Source: Haemonchus contortus
Lineage: Eukaryota; Nematoda; Chromadorea; Rhabditida; Trichostrongylidae
Length of the DNA stretch: 64,000 nucleotides
Assembly (NCBI GenBank): GCA_000469685.2
Contig: LS997563.1
Location: 14,158,440 to 14,222,439 of the forward strand
Direction: 5' to 3'
This document shows, one piece after another, positions 42,400 through 54,554 of this stretch; position 1 is the stretch's first letter; each line of letters opens with the position of its first letter. The notes beneath the pieces are model-generated. The model saw only the letters and a list, made by a program, of their open reading frames with translations. It made no database searches and was not told where the DNA came from. A program made the position numbers and the translations under genes.

Positions 42400-43535
42400 C
42401 AATTAGAAGTTTTCGTCGTGTGGTATGAATTTCGATTCTCAGTCACTACAATCTAGGTACCAACCTAATGAGATAGCACTCAGGTACCCAGAAACCTGTC
42501 AAAATGGCCTTATGCGGGATACGCGTGATCCTCAATTTGTAAAATGTTTACTCCTCACATTTCGCGGCGAGTTCAAAACTACACTGATTTACTCGGTTAA
42601 GTTAGAGGAGCCAGTACTCATTAGCATAAAAAGTATCCATTCAACTCTCGGTGAGACAGGAGCACTTGTGAGGCTCCTGCGATTTGGAACTAGGTATAGA
42701 AAATACAATTGCAATCGGCTGTGAGATGACGTAAACTTGCCACCCTCACAAATGCAATGGCAGAATAAACTCGTGGTAAAGATAGTACCTCCAATGTCGA
42801 GCCTGTTGCAAACTCGTAATAACCACCCCTAGCGAGTGCGATCATCCTAAGGGTTTTAGCAGAGGCGCAAGAGCAAGCTGCCTTCGAGCACAGGAAGTGC
42901 GATGATGGTATTCACATTATTTCGATATCAAATTCTTGCCAATCCACATACCAAATTTGGAAAAAAGGCTGTGACGGTCGATAGTGCTCTCTTGTGAAAT
43001 CATGATCTAGAATAGAGAATAACCATCACCTTACTCAAAAAGTCGAAACTATGGGGTGGGAAATCTTGATCGACGAAATTCCTGATGAAGTTTTCTATGA
43101 TTCGCCAATTTGCCGCCGTCCCTCGAAGTGTCAGTACATCAAAAGCATTCACAGAAATTAGGTACCATTCTCAGAGTGCATTTTAAATTTCTATTCACAA
43201 TTATTTAGAACTTTTTAAACCAGAGGGAAACTGCGTTAGCTCGGTGTCGGAGTCGTTCACGAAGTGTTTGCAAGTATCCCAAAATTTTACGAGAAGCGCT
43301 TGAAGTTATTGATTGCGAAGGGGCTAAATATGGACCCAGTTCTAGTCCGCAGCTCGGTCGTCGGCGCAGCTTGGAGAAGGTGAGGTTTTCTAAGACAGTG
43401 ACTCGCTATTTTGATAATGCATTCACAACACGAGAGCTTTTACGGCCGGTGTCAGCAATGTAACTACTTTGCGTGCTTCGTGATCTGGAATATTGTTAAT
43501 CTTCCATTCTATTTAAGTCTATTGAAGACTGCTAT
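42400..43535. other. Intervening DNA without recognised feature
   Basis: Short frames only (for example 42425-42724 +). I found no transposon ends. The right part may belong to the 5' region of the Penelope-like element. Confidence 0.35.
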
Positions 43536-43539
43536 TGTG

Positions 43540-44420
43540 CAAATGCCACTATCCTATCATCCGCCCAAAGTGTGACCAACTGGTCAGCCCTGCCCTGTAC
43601 GAACTTACCGAAATGCATAGTTTCACAGTAGTGGACATGGTTCTGGCAGACCTACTATCACAATTAGACCCAAAGTCAGTGGCACTGGGGAGTTGCGGAC
43701 AAAATGTCTTGATTTTTCGATATCATCTTTGGACAATTACTCCGGTATACCCCCGTTCACCTGACCAACATTAGCGTGCTACTCAACAAGTTATCCTTTG
43801 CTTAACTTTCGCGCAAGTGATAATGATCTTAGAAGAGTTCATAGAGTGCTCCTCTTTCAGTGGTTGGGCAAGTACACTAAGCAGTTACGGGGTCTAGCTA
43901 TGGGACAACGATTAGCTCCTGTGCTGGTCACAGCGTTCATTTTATAAATTGAAAATCCAGTGCTGGAAGGAGCCTAGTTCTGTATTACCGCCACATTGAC
44001 TGCCTTATCATATGTTTGACTCAGTGAGAAATCGAAATTTGTTACGACCTCCCGAGCAAGTAGTCATAAAACATCAAACTCACATAGGAAAAGCTGTGAA
44101 AGGCTTGCTGCCATTCACAAATATCCAAGCACAGGTAATACGGGGCATAGTAAGAACGAAATGGTACTACAAGTCAAGCTGCAAGAGCGTACTTGTTCAC
44201 TTCCAATCGGCACACCCATAAAAACCAAGCAAGAGGTGGTCAGCAATGTGTATAGAGTGGCGGAGCCTCTGAGCGTAACCCAGAGCATTGTTGTGTTGAA
44301 TAGATATTTGTGCTCTAGACGGCAAGCGACACAATTATGCATGGGGGTATATCCTCATTGCACAGAGGGTGTGCATCAAGATGGGAATGGCCTCTGAACG
44401 CTGTCAAAGCTATGGAAGCT
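43540..44420 (+). mobile_element. Penelope-like retroelement relic (reverse transcriptase)
   Basis: The characteristic block KYTKQLRGLAMGQRLAPVLV starts near 43870, followed by LVLYYRHIDCLIIC near 43976. The usual catalytic YIDD is reduced to HID with the second Asp lost. Downstream, GLLPFTNIQAQVIRG, TKWYYKSSCKSVLVHFQSAH and TKQEVVSNVYRVAEPLS follow the order seen in Penelope RT thumb regions (target-like LPFLN, TKWY, ILVHFLSAHP). Frameshifts and stops abound, and no GIY-YIG endonuclease was found. It is an inactive 3'-truncated copy. Confidence 0.7.
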
Positions 44421-44533
44421 GAGTAATACTCATAGAGCGAGGGGCGTAATCATGGGCGTATTCACAGTCACGGCGAATTTTTAATGCCACTTTGTATACA
44501 GTTTGGACCAGTGCCTCTATGATTCAATTTTTA

Positions 44534-45428
44534 TTAGGTGTGTGCATTAATTTCCGCCGTTTTTCGCGTGCAGAAACATACTTATTACAAAATTATAGCT
44601 AAATGTCCATTAACCAATGTATTGCCCATCGTTAGCTACAACTTCTTGCCATCTTTCTGGTATCTTGTTGACTCCGGGTCTAGAAAAGTCTTCATCTTTT
44701 GAGGCAATCCTGTTATCCACCCATTTTCGCACTTCTTCGGCATTCCGGAAGCGTATATCTGCCAAACTGATCTGCATGGACCGGAATAGGTGGTAATCAG
44801 AAAGAGCAAGATCCGGAGAGTATGCGGGCTGAACAAGCTGATCCCATCCAACAACTGCAATTTTTTTAAAGAACATTCTTCGCAACATGAGGTCTGGCAT
44901 GTTCGTGATGGAACGGCATCTCATGATATTTTCTTGCGATTAAGGTGAGCTTTTAGGTGAGAGCATCCTACAAACTGTCAAGTTTGTGTTCGTAGCGGTC
45001 AACAGTAGCAGCTCAGCAGATCATAGTGCACAACACCCTTTTGATCCCACCACCAAATGCACGCACAGCATTACTTTTTGGCAATAAACATTCCGCTTTC
45101 GTTGCAAGCTCTCGAGTGAAGAGAAACTGTCTCAGCAGGTTCGTTCAGATGAAGCTTGTCCTCCATAGAAGCATCCAGTGGGCTTCAATTCCAGTTTTCT
45201 TGAAATCAAACAGGAGGGGAAGGGCCCCCTGGGGGAGCCGTTTATCAAGTTCCATGACCAATTAGTCTGAGAGCAACGGGTTTTTGGGGAAAAACTGATC
45301 TGTCTGCCCTTAAGTAGGTAGCCAATACCCTACCTTGCAGAACATGATAGGTTTCACCGGTAAACCTCCAACATGGTTCGCGCAACGGCCCTTGGAATTC
45401 GGCGGCGGAAATTAATGCACACACCTAA
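44534..45428 (-). mobile_element. Mariner element, internally deleted (895 bp), TA target duplication
   Basis: The ends TTAGGTGTGTGCATTAATTT (44534) and its complement (45428) match over about 26 bp and are flanked by TA. The minus strand encodes the mariner middle and C-terminus: SLHSRACNESGMFIAKK, SVITNMPDLMLRRMFF (the block with HDNARPH in working copies), VGWDQLVQPAYSPDLALSDY (third Asp of DD34D kept), then HLFRSMQISLADIRF and NKIPERWQEVVANDGQYIG. The N-terminal DNA-binding domain is absent, so it was deleted or the copy was always shortened. The C-terminal 104 codons are still open. Confidence 0.85.
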
Positions 45429-45899
45429 TATTTTTTTATAGAGCACACCTGCTCACTGGGAATCTCCATCGAATCTTTAATTAGCAAGTTCGCATGACTG
45501 TGTTGGAAGGAGGACTGCTGTGGATCAGTCGAGCATCTTGAGATTTCAGAAGAAGAAGAAGGGAAGCAAAAAGATGGATACAGCGTTTAAAGCGACTGGT
45601 ATATACATCCCCGTCGTTTGGTGAGGGCTCGAAAAAGAAAAACTCGCTAGAAGTCAGAAGCGACCCCAGTTTCTCACTTCCACAATGCCCACCCTATTCT
45701 TGAAACATTGTGACAATTCGCAAAATCATGAAAACCGCGATTTTGCGCTCTTCCGTTCTTTCTCCTGAACTGGGTTAATCTCGTTTTTTTCGAGCTTCAC
45801 AAAAAGCAAAGTTGCTGCAGAAAAGATGAAGAAGAACCTGGTACAACGGATAGGACAGCAAAGAAAGAAGTTGGGCTATGGCAGGCAGACCCTTGCGCC

Positions 45900-46500
45900 T
45901 CGTTTTCCGCTGTCAGTAGAATTAGCGGTCGAACATGGAACATGGATAAGAGCATCTATTCGCACTGCTAGCTGGCTGTTCTGAATACGATGAGGATGAG
46001 TTCTACCCGAGCCTTCACGAGGCCATCAGAACAGTTCCGGAAAGAGTATATTACCACGGCGGGTGATCTAGATGGCGACTTTGAACGGGGAGTGGTGTGA
46101 ACGCAGTAACTTCGGAAAGTTTCACGGAAGCAAGGGAACAGTAGTCAGAAACGAAAAATAAGTGAGGGTACTCAACCTGACTACAGCCTGGCAGTCTGCA
46201 GCACTTTCTTCGCAGAAAGGATAACTCAGAATATAACCTGCAGTGGAGGAGAAGAATTAAAAATACAACAGTGCTAGTGAGAAAGTCGTCCCTCAATACT
46301 GTGAAGGACATAAAAAACTGCCAAGAAATCAAAGACAAGAACGGGAAGGAGGGTCCGGTGGTTGGAGCTGATTCCAGAAGAAAAAAAAGTGCACAAGCGG
46401 AACGTACTGGATGGTGGTCTCTCAGATCCTGGAGAAAAGATCAAACAGACCTCTCGTTCATAGTCCGGTTTTCGTCGCATGCGTTCACTCTTCGCTAGCC
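45900..46500 (+). mobile_element. LINE endonuclease fragment, degenerate
   Basis: Broken + strand frames read EYDEDEFYPSLHEAIRTV, then PERVYYHGG, a position where LINE endonucleases have VxxGDFNA. Further on, a block containing DGGLSDPGEKIKQTS is shared with 49568-49900. The shared nucleotide block starts ACGAAAAATAAGTGAGGGTA (46153 and 49571). It is probably a copy of the same LINE family, truncated before the polymerase. Confidence 0.45.
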
Positions 46501-46747
46501 GGCGCCTTGACCGTCTCCACTTGCACAGTGGCAGGGTGTGTTTGTAAATCGGCGAGCTTGCCGCCTTCACAGGTCCATTTTTCTCAAGTTTTGGTTCTGT
46601 TCATTGCGGTCGTGTACCATTGATCGCACCATTTAGTATTGATATCACGTTGTTTTCTGAACCGCCTTGTGGCTGGGTGGTAAATTTCAGATTTTTCCAT
46701 CGAGCCACCTTTTAAGATTTTTCGAGCTCTCTATTAGGTGAATTATA

Positions 46748-46914
46748 ATGGATACTCCTCTGGCCGCCTCTCTCGTTCAGCTCCAGCGTAAGTGTGCGCA
46801 AAAGCGACATTGTACGGATCTCGAATGTTCGCCTACACCTATGCCTTATCTAGAGGAACACAGCCCTCCACGAAGACGAGTGGCTACCTTTTCATTTGAG
46901 GTCATATCTAATTG
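46748..46914 (+). CDS. Short frame upstream of the CR1-type element (possible ORF1 start)
   Basis: An ATG at 46748 opens a 55-codon frame starting MDTPLAASLVQLQRKCAQKR and containing SPPRRRVATF, ending TGA. Its place ahead of the endonuclease of the element at 47.4 kb would suit a LINE ORF1. It is too short to confirm. Confidence 0.25.
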
Positions 46915-47379
46915 ACGACGAACCCATTTCATAAAAAAAACCCAAGCTATAGTGCAGCACTGAAAGCATTCTACTTTATCTTCTGCAAGAGTTTGTCATG
47001 ATGTTCAACGCGTGAGAGATATCCTTCAATAGTTATCAATCGATTGTTTTCCTCTCGCTGTCTACCGTCTAAGTCGTTTCAACACGTCACATCCTAGACT
47101 ACTCAAGGTTCTGCTCCTGGCTTCATATCGCTAAACAAGTACCGAAGCGCCCTTCCTGTTCAAGGCACTACGGGGTCTCTGGCCTCTCTATACGTCCTTT
47201 CCTCCCAAAATCTGAAAGAGAAAGACCTCTTGTCGAACGGGAAACTCGGAAAAATGGTTTAAATGCTCCCTCAACTCAGTCTACTCTCAACAATCATGAC
47301 CCACATAATGTCGATAGTGGTGTTTGTAATGACTCTCTCTCAGCCAATCCTGAGCCTACTTATGCTGATATAATGTCAA

Positions 47380-49560
47380 ACTAGGAATTCTTCGTCAGCC
47401 TATAGGTTCTATTTCAATCGCCAATATTCGATCACTGACCAAGAAAAGGTACGCTTTCCTTCGCTACTCGAATTTCACCACCATGAAATTGTTGCCATTG
47501 TGAGAACCTAGGTTTCGTCTGAAGTGGATATTTTGTCACATCTGGGTAAACACTCGTCTAAATAAAAAATCATCAGATGTGATCGCAAAATAAGAATGGG
47601 GATACGCGGCACTTGTTCTTCGAAAATCCTTTTGCTCTAATGTGGTTTTTGCAGAATCTGTTCTAAACGGATACAGAATTTTATGTTGTGATTTTACAAC
47701 TAGTGGTAATCCTCTCCGTATGGTGGTTACTACAGAGCTCCGAATTGCCCCACTAGTGAAACAGAACAGTTGTTAAAGCGATCAGTGACATTGTCCCATT
47801 CGACTGTGATGGTCTTATCTGTGGTGACTTCAATTTGCCGGACATTACCTGGTCTGATACTCCCGTTGCTGCCTCTTCTATTTCAAATTCCTCCTTGGAT
47901 ATGTGCTATTCTCATTCGCTGCACCAGTTGGTGAGAAAAGGTACTCGGGTAGTCATACACTTGACCTTACTCTGTGTCATGATGAATCCTTGATCCGTGA
48001 CCTAAAGGTTGACCCCTCTGTTGGCTCCGGTTTCACTGCTCTCTCATCTTTTCGGTCAGTATTTCTACCCCGCTTTCGATCTTGGTGTCGAAAAAACGTA
48101 ATTTTTAATTTTCAAATTTTAAAGACGCAAATTACGGTAGCATAACGGTAGCATAAGCCTAACTACAGGTAAAGCGTTGAAGTGGGCTACACGCCATGGT
48201 GGACTGGGCTACATACCATGTAATTAGTGCTCGTTTTACAAAGAAGCTTTGGAAATTCAACAACAGCATCGAATTGAATGTAATTCAAAGTCGTGATGAA
48301 AGCACGTTCTTCAGCCTCCTCAGCTCAAGATTGAAATCCAAGGCTGCTGTCCCCAAACTGGTTGCCATGGACGGCACCGTTGCTGTTACAGATCAAAGTG
48401 AAGTTGAAGTCATCGCGAATGTTTTTAAACAGTCATTCGTTCGAAGTAACAATTCAGCTTCTCCGGATTCTGCATTGTCAGTGTTTTCGCAGATTCCCAT
48501 TATGTCTGATTCAGTTTGGTTCAAGAGAAATCTATGATCTGCTTCATAATTGGCCTTCATCCCATTCAATTACAGTTGATTACATACTTCTTCCTTTCAT
48601 TAAAGGTGTCGCTCATGTTATCGCTAGGCCGCACTTGTTCAATCTTAGTTTCATGCGATCTGAAGTCCCTGCCATGTGGAAGCTGTCGCTCGTTACTCCG
48701 GTCCGCAAAAAGCTCCTTCAAAGGGTCTTGAAGCAACTATCGACCGAATATCAGTATTACATCAATATTTGCCCGACTTTTTGAAAAAATTTTGGAAAAG
48801 AGAGTTGGGGCTCACTTGCGAGCTCACTGCATCAGTCTCCCCAGCCAACATCGATTCCAGAATGAAAATTCGACGGTTATTGCTATGCTCTCTAGGAAGA
48901 CCTGACTTCCTACTCAGACAGGTGGAAGTGTATAGATGCTATCTATCTCAATTTCTCTGATGCGTTCGACCGTGTGCCTCAGGAATACTGTTGAATAAGC
49001 CTGTGGCTGTGGGCATACATCCTCGCATCATTTCTCAGATAAAAGCTTTTCCTTCTGATCGTTGGTTCATAGTTTGTCTTAATTCAAGCTTTTTCAAACC
49101 TCAATCCGTATTGAGTGGAATACCTCAATGAGGTGTTCTTTGCCAGTACTTTTCAATATTTACGTGCATGAATTGCCCGATTCAATCGCATCCTGGGGAA
49201 CCAGGAGCGTGGCCTTTGCTGATGACACAAAAATCTATAAGCAAGTAACCTTTCCGAGGATTGCGACAGTCTTCAACATGCCCTCGATCTTACTTCTTCT
49301 TGGTTTCAGAACTGCTGTTTGCCTTTATTTATAGAGAAAGTCAAATTTGTACGCTTCCAGAACCGCTGTATCGTTCAGCTGCCATTTTTCATTGTCATCA
49401 TTCCGCATCATACTTCTATAACAGCCTGCCCCACGCTGGCATTGTTATGTTGCATTCAGACTCGGTACTATTTTGTCATTGAGGTTATTCACTTTTTCCT
49501 TGTTTTCCCCATCACATGTGATACCTCATGTAATGAATAATTATATATATTATATATATA
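47380..49560 (+). mobile_element. CR1-type LINE, degenerate, endonuclease and reverse transcriptase
   Basis: Endonuclease pieces: SIANIRSLTKKRYAF (47410s), ICGDFNLPDITWSDTPVA (47820s) and GSHTLDLTLCHDESLIRD (47950s). Linker: LKSKAAVPKLVAMDGTVAVT. Reverse transcriptase: LFNLSFMRSEVPAMWKLSLV, a remnant of motif A near 48950 (NFSDAFDRV-like), and motif C VAFADDTKIYKQV near 49210, with LPVLFNIYVHELPDSI before it. ADD is intact, but several frameshifts and stops occur and the C-terminus is lost. It ends at a TA microsatellite (49543-49568), as expected for CR1-type insertion or later expansion. Confidence 0.75.
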
Positions 49561-49567
49561 TATATAT

Positions 49568-50110
49568 AAACGAAAAATAAGTGAGGGTACACAACACGGC
49601 TACAACCTTCGAGATGGCAGTCTGCAGCACAATAAAAGTACGGCCTAGCGAATATCTATCTCCTCATCATAGGCCTCTCCTGGCAGACATAGCCGTCGAC
49701 AGCCATGAAGTCAAAAACACGAACGGAAAGGAGGAATCTGTGGTGGGAGCTGATTGCAGAAGGAAAAGAGAGCCCAGGCGGAACAAACTGGATGGTGGTC
49801 TCTCAGATCTTGAAGAAAAGATCGAGCAGACCTGGAGCAACGCTGTAAAAGTCATATTGCCGTGTGGGAGAAACGTTTCTGGATACTCTTAGACAGAGAA
49901 CTCCACTGCGACTACAGCTCCTATGCTACATGTCGCAACGGCTGCCCACATCGCTATCTGGAAAAAGGGTGTGCAAAAAGGATTGCGTACGGTGAAGACT
50001 GCGAGCGCAACAGGCTCGCATGCGGTACCCACCGAGCCATGGAAGACGCTCTGAGTGATTGGGTGGCTCGCCTGATTCCCGGACACTGACCAGTAAGTGG
50101 GATGATTCCA
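49568..50110 (+). mobile_element. LINE endonuclease C-terminal fragment
   Basis: Reads TTFEMAVCSTIKVRPSEYLS, PHHRPLLADIAVD (like SDHHLLVADI of LINE endonucleases) and RNKLDGGLSDLEEKIEQTWS. The first 300 bp match 46150-46450. It starts immediately after the TA run that ends the preceding CR1-type element. Polymerase motifs are absent. Confidence 0.5.
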
Positions 50111-50259
50111 GATGCGAAGAACAGTGCTAAGGTTCCCATTTTCAAGCAAAAGGAAGACGCGATAGAGTGTTTCACCCATTCGAGGATAAGGTTGATTGCT
50201 GACTTCAAAGGGTGGATATCTCGCAGTTAAAACGTATTTGCCCGTGGAATCAACCAACT

Positions 50260-50402
50260 GCAGAACGGAAGTAGTGCTTACAAAGATAATGACTGTGCTC
50301 CTCAGTAATTACTCAAACATGTCTTTGTTGAGAAGTTTCAATGTTCTCTCAAATAGGATTTATTGGAAAAAAATCCGCAATAACTATGCATCAACCCAAT
50401 AA
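50260..50402 (+). mobile_element. Mariner 3' end fragment
   Basis: The end CCGCAATAACTATGCATCAA (to 50402) and the preceding sequence (AGTAATTACTCAAACATGTC) match the right end of the mariner copy at 53334-53908. The rest of the element is missing. Confidence 0.65.
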
Positions 50403-51190
50403 AAGGAAATGGAAAGATGAGAAAAGATAAGAGGGATTTTCCGAGGCCCCTGAGCGGGTCGCCCCCTGGCTTCCAAGGCACAAGATCACCATGTGTAGCC
50501 CAGTCCAGAACAACCAGAACATAGAACAAAGTTTTGCTGTGCTGCCTTGGAACTCAAATATAATGTTTTGATACGACTTTCTCCCTCTGAACTATACGTC
50601 GCAAAGCAACGTAGTCTAGGTCACAGGAGTCTCACCAGTACACCGAACTCCACCATTCCTATTACTCTGAATTCGCATCACCTGACTTTGACATTTTGAG
50701 CACCTCATTCTCCTGGCCGGGGAAAAGTGGTCAGTTTCGATGACCCCAGCAAAGCTGTGGGTAAGTTTCTGACAAACGGAACTTCTCCTTCGAAGGGATA
50801 TGTTACATAATTAACTGCTCACCAGAGCGGCTGTCGAAGCCTATATAAACACTTACTCTGAGGAGAATTATAATTTTGTATGTGAGGTTTCTCCAGTAAT
50901 TTAGCCAGGCCTCCACACATCAAGCCACAAACTTCACAAACCCCGCCTCCTGCGGAAGGAGTCCGGCCCTGCCACTAGCCATAGCAGTTCGCATTCCGCT
51001 GCCCGCACTACTACAAATTTGAACACTCTAGCTTAAAATTGGCTATTTTCGCCCAAACGTCAGTAATGGCAGTTCTCCAGATGCTGAGAATAGTGATTCA
51101 CAAATCGTCACATCAGAAATCGAAAAATATCAGCAATTCGATCATTTTTAAAGGCATATTAGCTTGTGTAGAGTGTGACGTGTGCTATGT
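50403..51190. other. Intervening DNA, 3' flank of the mucin-like exon
   Basis: No supported feature. It includes the CCTGAGCGGGTCGCCCCCTG segment near 50450 and AT-rich DNA. Downstream exons of the mucin-like gene would be expected here on the minus strand, but none was convincing. Confidence 0.35.
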
Positions 51191-51213
51191 CTTTCACAAA
51201 GGTAGATATGTAC

Positions 51214-52198
51214 CTGTAGTAGTTGGTATCGTAACCGTTGTAGTAGACGTAGGTAATGTTGTTGTGGTCGTCGGCAAGGTTGTAGTGGTACTGGTTGTTG
51301 GAACAGTAGTTGTCGTTGTGGGTGCTGCAGTAGTGGTGGTTGTTTGAACTGGCGTGGTAGATGTGGTTGTGGTCGTCGGCGTTGTTGCAGTGTTACTGGT
51401 TGTTGGAACAGTAGTTGTCGTTGTGGGTGCTGCAGTAGTGGTGGTTGTTTGAACTGGCGTGGTAGATGTGGTTGTGGTTGTCGGCGTTGTTGCAGTGGTA
51501 CTGGTTGTTGGAACAGTAGTTGTCGTTGTGGGTGCTGCAGTAGTGGTGTTTGTTTGAACTGGCGTGGTAGATGTGGTTGTGGTCGTCGGCGTTGTTGCAG
51601 TGGTACTGGTTGTTGGAAAAGTAGTTGTCGTTGTGGGTGCTGCAGTAGTGGTGGTTGTTTGAACCGTTGTGGTAGATGTGGTTGTGGTCGTCGGCGAGGT
51701 TGCAGTGGTACTGGTTGTTGGAACAGTAGTTGTCGTTGTGGGTGCTGCAGTAGTGGTGGTTGTTTGAACCGTTGTGGTAGGAGATGTGGTTGTGGTCGTC
51801 GGCGAGGTTGCAGTGGTACTGGTTGTTGGAACAGTAGTTGTCGTTGTGGGTGCTGCAGTAGTGGTGGTTGTTTGAACCGTTGTGATAGGAGATGTGGTTG
51901 TGGTCGTCGGTAATGCTGTAGTGGTATTGGTTGTTGGAACAGTACTTGTCGTTGTGGGTGCTGTAGTAGTGGAGCTTGATCGAACTGTAGTCGGAGGAGA
52001 TGAGGTCGTGTTCATCGGAGAGGTTGTGGGGGTGCTGCTCGTCGAATGAGTTGTTGTTGTGGATGCTGCAGTACGTGGAGTATCATTAGTCAGATGAAGG
52101 CATTGTAAGATAATAAGGCCAGATGTTATACGTGTTACATACATATGTCCAGAAGGGTAAGTTCTCGAATCGCTCGGTGCAGTTTTTTCTTGACAAGC
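51214..52198 (-). CDS. Thr-rich mucin-like exon
   Basis: A CCTTCTCAG acceptor (exon start 52198) opens a minus-strand frame beginning ACQEKTAPSDSRTYPSGHMY, then ITSGLIILQCLHLTNDTPRT, after which it becomes almost pure Thr, Ser, Pro, Ala and Val. About six near-perfect units of 35-36 residues (core VPTTSTTATTP, TTTTTSTTPVQ, TTTTTAAP) would be densely O-glycosylated in a secreted mucin. It can end at a donor (CTACAG|GTACAT, exon end 51214) or read on to a stop at 51194. Two Cys residues lie before the Thr tract. The opposite strand is also open (Cys/Arg-rich and Val-rich frames), but the splice acceptor, the Cys-bearing lead-in and the Thr/Pro pattern favour this strand. The signal peptide exon was not found. 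Confidence 0.55.
51230..51975. repeat. Coding minisatellite, unit 105-108 bp
   Basis: About six units, each containing GTTGTTGCAGTGGTACTGGT and GTTGTCGTTGTGGGTGCTGC. Most units are 105 bp; at least one is 108 bp (a Thr codon more), so length changes keep frame. Substitutions between neighbours are few, pointing to recent unequal exchange. Confidence 0.85.
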
Positions 52199-52348
52199 CT
52201 GAGAAGGTGGAGTACATCGAAATATTCTTCAGTTATCAACCACAATACTCAGAAATGCCTTCTGTGCCATCGGAAGGTAATAATCCACAAGCTTTACGCT
52301 ATTGTTGTGTTCTTGCCACCAGTGCCCTTGATTAGGATGAGTCAATTT

Positions 52349-52460
52349 AGGTCCAATTCTACTAACTTCGCACATTCCTTGCCCACCCACTCACTTGCCT
52401 GCGATGTTGGTGACCTAGCTTAATTGGTTTGCTGGCGACCTGTCTGTCAGATCACTAGGT
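52349..52460 (+). repeat. Dispersed repeat, inverted partner at 54695-54812
   Basis: TCCAATTCTACTAACTTCGC and TTGCCCACCCACTCAC align with the minus strand of 54812-54695 (TCCAATTGTACTTACTTCTC, CTCGCCCACCCACTCAC). Both then share TTAATTGGTT.GCTGG. Identity is about 75-80%. Class unknown. Confidence 0.5.
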
Positions 52461-52469
52461 AGACGTGTA

Positions 52470-53330
52470 ACAATATCGAATGCATGAGTGAGGAACTACG
52501 TTACATTCAAAGCATGAGAAATAAAAAAAGAGAACAAAAAATGCTTCACATAAGTAGTGCAACTCAGAGAGGTATGGAAGCTAAAGTTGTCGTTGGAAAA
52601 ACCAGAAATGTTTGAATGAATTTATTGCATTGTGCAAAGCATTCATCCTCTCAAAGCGCCTGCAAACAAACCAGTCAACAGAGAGTTTCCCTTCACACTT
52701 CTTCTAACACCTTGTACCGCTTTCTCAAGGCTCACCTGAAGGCATTCATACATGTAGATGAGAGCATTACAAATCTTTTCTGTAGTGTACTTGTCAGCGA
52801 TGAGCACTCTAAATTAGAGCGCTTTCTCCGGCTTCAGAGCTTAGCTTTGCTCCTTCTTATTCCCAGTATTTAGCTAGCCCACCGGATACACTGTGCCACC
52901 ACCACATCATGCAGCTTCACACTTTCCACAATTTGCACATTCCCTTTTTGTTTCCTCCAATACTGTAACTCAAAACCTCTTCAATTTATTCTCAGAACCC
53001 CGAATCACTGTGAGCTGTGTATACCAAAACCCTTGGTTTCCAGATACCCTCGGAGCAGCTATGCTACCTCAAATTTGGAGCGCACCTAGGCGCAAACGTA
53101 TGTTGGCGAAAAGCGAGCAAGCAAGAGTGGAAAGCATCACGTGCTGATTCAGAATATATGATAGTGCATAGTATAATAGAGCAAAAATAGGGTAATAGTG
53201 TACGAAAAGATTTCTGGAGACGATTTCTGAGCTACATATTTTCCATATAGTGTGTTACTCTTAACCTTATTCAATGTCTTGTCCTTACTATGTAGTAATA
53301 ACAATATCGATAATAATAGAAATAATAATA
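52470..53330. other. Intervening DNA with unassigned frames
   Basis: A forward frame at 52616-52873 (SLHTSSNTLYRFLKAHLKAF) and one at 52893-53147 are open but have no recognised domain. The first might derive from a transposase, but I cannot support that. No splice-supported exon. Confidence 0.3.
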
Positions 53331-53333
53331 ATA

Positions 53334-53908
53334 TTAGGTTGATGCATAATTATTGCGGATTCTTTCGTGGCTTTTTTTGTCCCGATAAACTTTGAATATT
53401 AAGTTCGGGTTTTTTCTAGAAATGATCTACTTGATTCCTTTACAGAAGTATACTCAAAAAACCATCCGCATATTCGCGGAATTAGGCTTAACTTCTTCGA
53501 GAAAGATTGGAAGGTGGCCCAGCCATTCCGCGATCTCAGTAACATTTCGGTGATCAAACAATCAGCCAGAGCCAACCAAGAAATGGGATCTGCCCCTAAA
53601 CCTGCCATATTCACCAGCAGAAACTTTTATGGATTATATCGTCAACCGTTATCGAAAAAATGGCTGGAGAACAGAATTACGTCGATTTAGATGACTTGAT
53701 GGCCGTTGTCAAGGCGTGGATCGCCCGTAAGGATCAGAACTTCTTCGCTTTTGGGATCCGACCAACTAATCAATGGGAAGCAGTGCTTGACGTAGATGGT
53801 GAATAAGTTCCAGAGTAATTATTTGAATATGTCTTTGCTTAGTATTTCTATAGTTTCTTTAAGTAAAATTTGCTTGAAAAAATCCGCAATAATTATGCAT
53901 CAACCTAA
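53334..53908 (+). mobile_element. Mariner-derived element (575 bp), TA target duplication
   Basis: Ends TTAGGTTGATGCATAATTAT (53334) and complement (to 53908), flanked by TA. The + strand 3' part encodes LDDLMA-like DLDDLMAVVKAWIARKDQN, then FFAFGIRPTNQWEAVLDVDG, the C-terminus of mariner transposases. A frameshift and the absence of the N-terminal and catalytic regions show an internal deletion. Confidence 0.8.
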
Positions 53909-54554
53909 TATATAGAGGCAGGTAAAATGCAGGGGAAATAGAAAATATCAAAATAATCGTGTCCAACCGCCAGAAAATTATGTGTGCTTTCATTAGATCA
54001 CCTAATGAACGATCGCCGGAAAGTTACTGATACCGCGGAATGACTGTGCCACCTTCCAGTCTTCTCCATTTAGTTAAGCCTAATTTCGCGAATATGCGTA
54101 TGGTTTTTTGAGTATATTCTCGTAGAGGAAATCAAGCAGATCATTTCTAGAAAAAACCCGAACTCAATATTCGAATTCCATCAAGAGAAAAAAAGCCACG
54201 AAGAAATCCGCAATAATTATGCATCAACCTAATATATAGAGGCAGGTAAAATGCAGGGGAAATAGAAAATATCAAAATAATCGTGTTCAACAGCCAGAAA
54301 ATTATATGTACTGTTATTAGATCATCTAATAAACGATCGCCGAGAAGTTACTGATATCGCGGAATGACTGTGCCACCTTCCAATCTTTCTCGATGTAGTT
54401 AAGCCTAATTTCGCGAATATGCGTATGGTTTTTTGAGTATATTCTCGTAGAGGAAATCAAGTAGATCATTTCTAGAAAAAACCTGAACTCAATATTCGAA
54501 TTCTATCAAGAGAAAAAAAGCCACGAAAAAATCCGCAATAATTATGCATCAACC

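Noticed and set aside
51344..51913. Cys/Arg/Gly-rich frame on the + strand of the minisatellite
   Set aside because: It is the complement of the Thr-rich frame; the minus strand has a splice acceptor and a non-repetitive lead-in, the + strand has neither.
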